A DNA stretch of 19,129 nucleotides from assembly GCA_034428715.1 (NCBI GenBank), contig DAOUHE010000075.1, positions 1 to 19,129 of the forward strand, in the 5' to 3' direction. How positions within the stretch are numbered: the stretch's first letter is position 1; each line of letters opens with the position of its first letter. The notes below the pieces were generated by a model. That model saw only the letters and a program-made list of their open reading frames with translations, was not told where the DNA came from and did no database searches. Below, piece by piece: positions 15,450 through 19,129 of the stretch. A program made the translations under genes and the position numbers. This DNA comes from Io17-Chloro-G2 sp034428715 (GTDB lineage Bacteria; Chloroflexota; Dehalococcoidia; Lucifugimonadales; UBA3495).

Positions 15450-15602
15450 TTACATATGATTCGGGATCTGGAAAGGCTTGGGAGAGGCCCAGTCATCATC
15501 GTTGGGCACCCAGTGCATGTCATAACCGGACAATTCGACACGACTCAGGGGATCGGATCTAGTCCTATCCCCTGCTAATTCTTGACCATGATGAAGGCGC
15601 CA
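15450..15602 (-). pseudogene. Possible C-terminal fragment of an unidentified protein
   Basis: Between TAG (15603-15605) and TAA (15450-15452) a 50-codon frame on the minus strand reads, near its end, SGYDMHWVPNDDDWASPKPF. The aromatic-rich, balanced composition looks protein-like rather than random. There is no convincing start codon, only an internal ATG 22 codons before the stop and a TTG 27 codons before it. It lies just downstream of the permease fragment on the same strand, so it could be the end of another gene lost in the same decay, for example a transporter component. I do not recognise the family. Confidence 0.25.
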
Positions 15603-15628
15603 CTAGCCGCGGCGCCGGTCCCGGTGAT

Positions 15629-15900
15629 CTACCTGCCCCGCAGCTTAGGGTCTAAGACATCCTGAAGTAAGTCGCCCAGCAGGTTTACCGCAAAGACGAT
15701 CACCGCCATGGTAATGCCAGGGAACACCGACAGCCAGGGCGAGATATCAATATAGGTTGTGGCGCACAGGTTCAGCAGCCCGCCCCAGGAGGCAACGTCC
15801 GGTGGTATACCCACACCAAAGAAGCTCAATGAACCCTCGACGACGATGGCGTACCCGAGGGTGATGGTGCTCAGCACGATGTAGGTAGCCATCACGTTGG
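15629..15900 (-). pseudogene. ABC-type peptide/nickel transporter permease DppC, C-terminal fragment
   Basis: From about AAC (15898) the frame reads NVMATYIVLSTITLGYAIVV, then EGSLSFFGVGIPPDVASWG, and ends LLQDVLDPKLRGR with a TAG stop at 15629. This is the conserved end of DppC/OppC-type inner-membrane permeases: E-x-S-L-S-F-x-G-x-G-x-x-P and the closing DP-R/K-LRGR. Only about 90 of the usual 280-300 residues remain; the upstream two-thirds, including the start, are gone. It joins directly, one frame off, to the N-terminal part of a dppB-type gene at about 15900. Not functional. Confidence 0.85.
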
Positions 15901-16268
15901 ACCACCCCTAATGGGATAGCTACGACCATCGCCAGCAACATGGCGAAGATCGCCAACTCCACTGTCACCGGGATCCGGTCTTTCAACTCTCCCATGACCG
16001 GGGCATTGAACCAGGGGGAATCGCCGAAGTCTCCCTGCACCACTCCGCTCATCCAGGTGACGTATTGGACCACGATTGGCCTATCGGTGCCGATCTCCTG
16101 GCGCAGTCTGGCCAAGTCTTCCTGGGTGAAGGAGCCGACTCCTTCATCTTCCAGAATGGCTAACGCGGGGTCCCCGGGAATCCAACGCATCAGCACGAAG
16201 ACCAAGACGGTTACCAAAAGCACAGTGGGTACGAACAGGCCTACTCTTTTCATTGTGTGCTGTCGCAT
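15901..16268 (-). pseudogene. ABC-type peptide/nickel transporter permease DppB, N-terminal fragment
   Basis: The frame starts MRQHTMKRVGLFVPTVLLV (alternative ATG at 16253, MKRVGLF) and shows the first transmembrane helix and the typical DppB periplasmic region (RWIPGDPA, then LARLRQEIGTDRPIVVQY and WMSGVVQGDFGDS). The second helix ends in AMVVAIPLG. Normal DppB proteins continue for about another 200 residues. Here the frame instead runs out of phase into dppC-derived sequence after PLGVV and ends at 15747 with unrelated residues. The whole 3' part of dppB and the 5' part of dppC have been deleted. No substrate-binding protein or ATPase gene is present in the window, so the transporter is defunct locally. 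Confidence 0.87.
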
Positions 16269-16368
16269 CTACGCTCTTCGCATGTTAAGACGCTCAAATC
16301 CCCCAATCTTAGGTGCTCGTATTCAGGTATATAATCCGAAGAAATCACATGCGTTCTGGCGATTTTCC

Positions 16369-16401
16369 TTGACAGCTCAACCAGCCCACGCTAGCGGTGG
16401 G
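16369..16401 (+). promoter_or_regulatory. Consensus -35 hexamer next to an imperfect palindrome
   Basis: TTGACA (16369-16374), a perfect -35 match, is followed 10 nt later by CCCACGCTAGCGGTGGG (16385-16401), whose outer arms CCCAC and GTGGG are inverted. The expected -10 position (TAGCGG at 16392) is poor, so this is a weak or regulated promoter for the gene at 16462, if it is one at all. The rest of 16269-16461 shows nothing. Confidence 0.25.
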
Positions 16402-16461
16402 CAAATTCACAAGATACTCAGCGGACCTTATCTAGTGCCGTTTTAATAGGGGACGATTGAT

Positions 16462-17091
16462 ATGATGACCCTGTTGCAATACCTGGAGTCGTTCAACCGG
16501 AAAGAACGGTTCTTCTTGATCGGAGACGCCCTTGGAAACCCAGCCTTCCAGCTATCCGATGACTTTCGCGCCAAGCTCAATACAGCCTTCGGAATCCATC
16601 CACCCAGTAACGCCTTCGCCGCCATGGACTATCACCTCGACTGGATTCACGCAAGTATGTTCCTGTCTCTGCCGGAAAATGACGAGGAGGCTGTGCATGA
16701 GAATAAAAAGACCGTGGCTACCGGCAACCAAGAGGATGCCGACCTGTTAGTAGCGTTTGAACAAGGAGACATCATCCACTTGATGCTGGTCGAGGCAAAG
16801 GCCGAGACCGGCTGGACAAATAAACAAATGTGTTCAAAGGCTAAGCGGCTGCGGCGAATCTTTGGCGACGACGGCACGAATTATCCCAAGGTGAAACCAC
16901 ACTTCGGATTGATGTCGCCGCGCCGTCCACAGCAGCGTAAGTCCAGCCTCTGGCCGGTCTGGATGACCCGTGATGGTGAGTCCATCTGGTGCGATTTGAA
17001 AGTGCCCTGCGGCGGGCGAAAGATTACGCGTTGTGATCAATGTGGCAGGCCGTCCGCGACAGGAGAGTTCTTTCGTGCTCTGAAGTGTTGA
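16462..17091 (+). CDS. Uncharacterised protein, candidate PD-(D/E)XK nuclease with C-terminal CxxC motif
   Basis: 209 residues that I do not recognise as a named family. The N-terminal third (RKERFFLIGDALGNPAFQLS, then MDYHLDWIHASMFL) resembles conserved hypothetical proteins. In the middle, DADLLVAFEQGDIIHLMLVE followed by AK matches the spacing of the PD-(D/E)XK nuclease core: Asp94, a beta-strand pair, then Glu111-x-Lys113. The C-terminus has CDQCG (Cys191, Cys194), with other cysteines at 177, 183 and 209 that could make a small zinc site. GGGGA lies 9 nt before the ATG. It stands alone on the plus strand, divergent from the dppB remnant and probably terminated at 17187-17220. A role in cutting or modifying DNA is an inference from the motif; no methylase or defence partner is nearby. 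Confidence 0.75.
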   Translation: MMTLLQYLESFNRKERFFLIGDALGNPAFQLSDDFRAKLNTAFGIHPPSNAFAAMDYHLDWIHASMFLSLPENDEEAVHENKKTVATGNQEDADLLVAFEQGDIIHLMLVEAKAETGWTNKQMCSKAKRLRRIFGDDGTNYPKVKPHFGLMSPRRPQQRKSSLWPVWMTRDGESIWCDLKVPCGGRKITRCDQCGRPSATGEFFRALKC

Positions 17092-17110
17092 TGGAGGTGT
17101 TGTCAGGTTT

Positions 17111-17129
17111 GTTCGGCCGGCCGCCGAAC
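17111..17129 (+). repeat. Perfect 7-bp hairpin downstream of the nuclease-like gene
   Basis: GTTCGGC-CGGCC-GCCGAAC is a perfect stem-loop 20 bp after the stop codon of the gene at 16462. No T-run follows, so it is not a standard terminator by itself; it may protect the 3' end. Confidence 0.4.
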
Positions 17130-17186
17130 CATCAAGGTTACGTCAAATGCGGCGTCTCGTCCGCATCTTGACGGGGATGGCTGAGG

Positions 17187-17220
17187 GAGATTGGGCGCCC
17201 GGTGCCCAATCTCAGTTTTC
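17187..17220 (+). terminator. Possible terminator of the nuclease-like gene, overlapping the EEP stop
   Basis: GAGATTGGGC (17187-17196) pairs perfectly with GCCCAATCTC (17204-17213) over a 7-nt loop; AGTTTTC follows on the plus strand. The stem includes the stop codon of the minus-strand EEP gene. The T-run is short, and it lies about 95 bp after the plus-strand gene, so the call is moderate. Confidence 0.45.
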
Positions 17221-17829
17221 TGGCAGCGAAAGCCGAAACCAGAGAGGCATGTGGTCCCTCACCTTGTGCTCGAACCTCGCGAAGAAATCTGATTTTTCGC
17301 TTCCTTCCAAACTATCGAAGGGTTTTCCCAGCACCGCGTCGCTGAACAGCCTGACGAACTCGAAGACGCCGTAGTCGGGACCCCGCGGGTTCGTGCCCAT
17401 CGTGGCGTTCTGCTGGAACGTTGGAAGCCGGACATCGTGGCTGAACAATCCAATCTGATCGAAGGTCTCGGTCATCCTGGCGTTGGTCCGGAACGGCTCG
17501 GTCCGGGTGGGGTGGGTGTCTAGGAACGGGAAGTTTACGTTCACGGCATCGCCCGAATGCCCATTGAACTCCTTAAGCTGGGTTTCGAGTCTCGGCCGGT
17601 CCGTCACCGGGTTGTCGAAATTTAAGTTTAGGTCCCCCATCAGCAGGAAATCCCGGTAGTACGCCCGGTGATCCCTGGCCGCGCGGCCACGTATCCAGTC
17701 CATCAGGGCGTCGAACTCCAGCTTCCGGTCAAGCAGCGTTGTTCCGAAGTTCAGATGGGCGTTGATTGCCATAAACCGGTAGGGTGTCGTACCGGGGTGC
17801 GTAGGGGTCCATCGCTCCGCTGAAAGCAT
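17212..17829 (-). CDS. Endonuclease/exonuclease/phosphatase-fold protein, C-terminal part of an interrupted gene
   Basis: This frame carries the second half of a DNase I-like (EEP) hydrolase: TPYRFMAINAHLNFG, the catalytic GDLN motif (Asp66 and Asn68 here), TFDQIGLFS, and DHMPL with Asp192/His193, the closing catalytic pair. Such enzymes cut phosphodiester or phosphoester bonds using Mg2+. It is in the same frame as the 17836-18270 piece; between them lie TAG and two codons (ATT ACG). The first 15 residues of this piece do not resemble the family. Relatives that I recall have a longer loop and an extra strand between the two halves, so some 30 or more codons may also be missing. On its own it lacks the N-terminal catalytic Asn and Glu. 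Confidence 0.82.
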   Translation of the reverse strand: MLSAERWTPTHPGTTPYRFMAINAHLNFGTTLLDRKLEFDALMDWIRGRAARDHRAYYRDFLLMGDLNLNFDNPVTDRPRLETQLKEFNGHSGDAVNVNFPFLDTHPTRTEPFRTNARMTETFDQIGLFSHDVRLPTFQQNATMGTNPRGPDYGVFEFVRLFSDAVLGKPFDSLEGSEKSDFFARFEHKVRDHMPLWFRLSLPEN

Positions 17830-17835
17830 CGTAAT

Positions 17836-18270
17836 CTAGGGGGCGACCGTATTCAGCATCTTGGTGCGGTCGTAGGTTATGTCGGTGGCGACCTCGGTGC
17901 GTTTGACTGCGGACCAACGGTAGATGAAACCCAGCCGTTCGCCCAACCCCGGCTCTCCAGGAAACTTGCCCGTCACGTCGGATACGATTAGGTCGAACTC
18001 GGGCCCGAGGAGCGACATCAGTCTTCGCAGGCCGCCCAGGTCATCCATCACTTCCTGAACGGATATCAGATCGAAGCTACGGCAGACCTCCGCCAAAAAC
18101 TCCCAAGCATCGGGACTGCGGCTGGGGGTGGAGCCGAGCTTACGGATATTGAAAGACGCCAACAACACCGAGCCGTATACCCGTTCCGGCAGCCCGTATG
18201 CCGTTCGGCCCTGTTCCAGGGTCTGGTTGATCTTTTTCCACCCTTCGGAGGTGAATTGCGCAGCTGCCAT
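17836..18270 (-). CDS. Endonuclease/exonuclease/phosphatase-fold protein, N-terminal part, ends at in-frame TAG
   Basis: From ATG 18270, preceded by an excellent AGGAGGGG, the frame encodes LLASFNIRKLG (Asn41, metal/phosphate site), DLISVQEVMDD (Glu73, catalytic metal ligand), and GLGERLGFIYR with ITYDRTKMLNTVA, typical of EEP-domain proteins. It then meets TAG at 17836-17838, after a run of five C's. The downstream piece at 17212-17829 has the remaining catalytic motifs, so together they make about 352 residues. A one-base change in the C-run opens a different frame (LDYDAF and onward) that also fails to join cleanly to the C-terminal half. The gene is therefore probably broken by more than a single nonsense change. 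No signal peptide is seen. Confidence 0.82.
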   Translation of the reverse strand: MAAAQFTSEGWKKINQTLEQGRTAYGLPERVYGSVLLASFNIRKLGSTPSRSPDAWEFLAEVCRSFDLISVQEVMDDLGGLRRLMSLLGPEFDLIVSDVTGKFPGEPGLGERLGFIYRWSAVKRTEVATDITYDRTKMLNTVAP

Positions 18271-18464
18271 TTTTGCCCCTCCTTACAGTGCCACATATGT
18301 TTCAATCGTCCTCTCCCGGCTCGTTCCAGGGCAATTACTTAGGGTCCTGCGGCCATCCGGCGCAGGTTCAAAGCTAGCTGGCAATACAGACCCGTTATTA
18401 GACGGATCGTCGGCGCAGGGAGTACCGGTCTAACAGGTTAGAAACTTCCGGCGGAGACATTTTG

Positions 18465-18515
18465 TCAGCCTAAAGGGAGCGAGCTAGCAAAACTGTTTAG
18501 CTTCCTTTAGGCTGA
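18465..18515. repeat. 16-bp inverted repeat spanning the 3' end of the TPR-like gene
   Basis: TCAGCCTAAAGGGAGC (18465-18480) and GCTTCCTTTAGGCTGA (18500-18515) are inverted copies with a single mismatch and a 19-nt loop. The right arm encodes the ISLKEA end of the TPR-like protein and the stop codon (TAG) lies in the loop. There is no T-run on either side, so an intrinsic terminator is unlikely. Confidence 0.7.
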
Positions 18516-18894
18516 TAGTTCCTGGTCTCTTTGATGTAACGTGCGGCGGCAAGGTTCCCGCGGATAATTCGGGATTCGCCAGCGACGCGTCACGGTCGAA
18601 GAAATAGATATCAGGCACCGGCACGTCGCCACTGGAGATCACATTCGCCTTGGCCGACGCCAGCAATTCCCGCCATTCTTGATTGGTGGATTCGGATTGA
18701 ACGGCTGCCGAATAATGCTCCGCGGCCGATGGGTGTTCTTCAGGGTGGTAATGAGCGAGAGCCAACAGCGCATGTCCCTCGCCATCGGTTTCTTGATTGA
18801 CGCGCTGTTTCAGTAGATCCAGCGCTTCCCTACAGTTACGCTGTTTCAATAATTCAATGGCTTGCGTCCAGGCTTCACGTTCGCCGTTACCCAT
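18484..18894 (-). CDS. Small TPR-like helical protein
   Basis: 136 residues. The first 80 form helical pairs with the alternating pattern of tetratricopeptide repeats: WTQAIELLKQRNCREALDLL, then ALLALAHYHPEEHPSAAEHY and SAAVQSES. They suggest a protein-binding scaffold in the cytoplasm; no signal peptide is seen. The last 50 residues (VPDIYFFDRDASLANPELS and onward) are unlike TPRs and end abruptly at KEAKQFC and TAG within a large inverted repeat, so the true C-terminus may have been replaced or truncated. The ribosome-binding site before the ATG at 18894 is weak. Its neighbours are the broken EEP gene downstream and a promoter region upstream. Specific function unknown. Confidence 0.65.
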   Translation of the reverse strand: MGNGEREAWTQAIELLKQRNCREALDLLKQRVNQETDGEGHALLALAHYHPEEHPSAAEHYSAAVQSESTNQEWRELLASAKANVISSGDVPVPDIYFFDRDASLANPELSAGTLPPHVTSKRPGTISLKEAKQFC

Positions 18895-18977
18895 CTCGAT
18901 CTACACCCATTCTCAATCTACCCTCTTTCAAGTTCGGCAACATGGGCGCCGGTGAACGCCTCCGGACCGGTTAGTGT

Positions 18978-18994
18978 TTAACGTCTAACGTTAA
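18978..18994. repeat. Small palindrome TTAACG-N5-CGTTAA
   Basis: TTAACG (18978-18983) and CGTTAA (18989-18994) form a perfect 6-bp dyad in the region between the TPR-like gene and the rightward promoter. It could be an operator for either direction; no direct evidence. Confidence 0.35.
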
Positions 18995-19070
18995 GCCTGA
19001 GAAAAATTGTAATCCCTCAAGAGATTCGGAGCGGTTACCGAAGACCACTAAGGAACTGTCACGAAATAAC

Positions 19071-19099
19071 TTGTTCTTTACTACATGCTCAGCTATACT
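19071..19099 (+). promoter_or_regulatory. Putative rightward promoter at window edge
   Basis: TTGTTC (19071-19076) and TATACT (19094-19099) are exactly 17 bp apart and point to a gene beginning just beyond the window. The -10 is a good match, the -35 moderate. Confidence 0.45.
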
Positions 19100-19115
19100 T
19101 AATGGGTGATAGTTG

Positions 19116-19121
19116 AAGGAG
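19116..19121 (+). promoter_or_regulatory. Shine-Dalgarno sequence for a gene starting beyond the window
   Basis: AAGGAG lies 8 nt before the window end, the right distance for a start codon at about 19130. Together with the promoter at 19071-19099 it predicts a plus-strand gene whose coding part is not visible. Confidence 0.5.
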
Positions 19122-19129
19122 CGATTCAA

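Noticed and set aside
15747..16268. Treating the 173-codon minus-strand frame as a complete gene
   Set aside because: Only its first 120 or so residues are DppB-like; the rest is dppC sequence read in the wrong frame.
170..18270. Reassignment of TAG to an amino acid throughout the genome
   Set aside because: Thiolase, sugar dehydrogenase, SDR and TPR-like genes use TAG as their final stop, three of them right after well-formed C-termini (thiolase, sugar dehydrogenase, SDR), so global reassignment does not fit.
18465..18515. Intrinsic terminator at the end of the TPR-like gene
   Set aside because: The stem is long enough but no T-run follows on either strand.
1..19129. CRISPR arrays, tRNA or rRNA genes, toxin-antitoxin pairs, integrase or prophage genes
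   Set aside because: No regularly spaced direct repeats, cloverleaf-like sequences or relevant protein motifs were seen.

Overview
The gene content suggests a free-living or host-associated member of the Chloroflexota, most likely a SAR202/Dehalococcoidia-like heterotroph. Reasons are the GC-rich coding sequence, the mix of a flavin-dependent luciferase-family monooxygenase, a Rieske oxygenase, a HpaB-type hydroxylase, a PQQ-type sugar dehydrogenase and thiolase, and a DUF1800-NHL gene pair. This is pattern recognition, not a database result. No rRNA, tRNA, CRISPR array or prophage was seen.

Layout. The left edge (1-162) is the tail of an IS630-family transposase, cut off before its last catalytic residue. 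Next, on the minus strand, come a NarL/DesK-type sensor histidine kinase split by an in-frame TAG (170-2494) and a polytopic membrane protein (2546-3109). An intact thiolase (3416-4603, +) follows. A minus-strand group comes next: a HpaB-family hydroxylase with an in-frame TAG (4725-6230), a PQQ-type sugar dehydrogenase lipoprotein (6375-7745), the 53-codon tail of a Gfo/Idh/MocA oxidoreductase (7768-7926), and a Rieske oxygenase whose C-terminus runs out of frame into that tail (7907-8977). The Rieske gene is divergent from a luciferase-family monooxygenase (9210-10388, +). Minus-strand glyoxalase-fold and SDR genes follow (10531-12048). A plus-strand DUF1800-NHL pair has a good promoter with a palindrome in its spacer, and ends at a strong terminator (12273-14970).

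The right third holds a GIY-YIG protein, an out-of-frame fusion of the start of a dppB-type permease gene to the end of a dppC-type permease gene (15629-16268), and a candidate PD-(D/E)XK nuclease of unknown family (16462-17091). It also holds an endonuclease/exonuclease/phosphatase-fold gene interrupted by TAG (17212-18270) and a small TPR-like gene whose 3' end is duplicated as an inverted repeat. The window ends with a promoter and a Shine-Dalgarno sequence aimed at a gene starting just outside.

How it fits together. The intact oxidoreductases, the glyoxalase-fold protein, the SDR and the thiolase would suit oxidative attack on aromatic or otherwise recalcitrant organic compounds, feeding beta-oxidation-like thiolysis. 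This is inference. The most striking property is decay: one transposase remnant, three genes interrupted by in-frame TAG and two deletion junctions fusing unrelated reading frames, all interspersed with intact genes. Five reading frames, four of them apparently whole genes, end in TAG, so general reassignment of TAG is unlikely. Ordinary pseudogenisation, or less likely sequence error, is the simplest reading.
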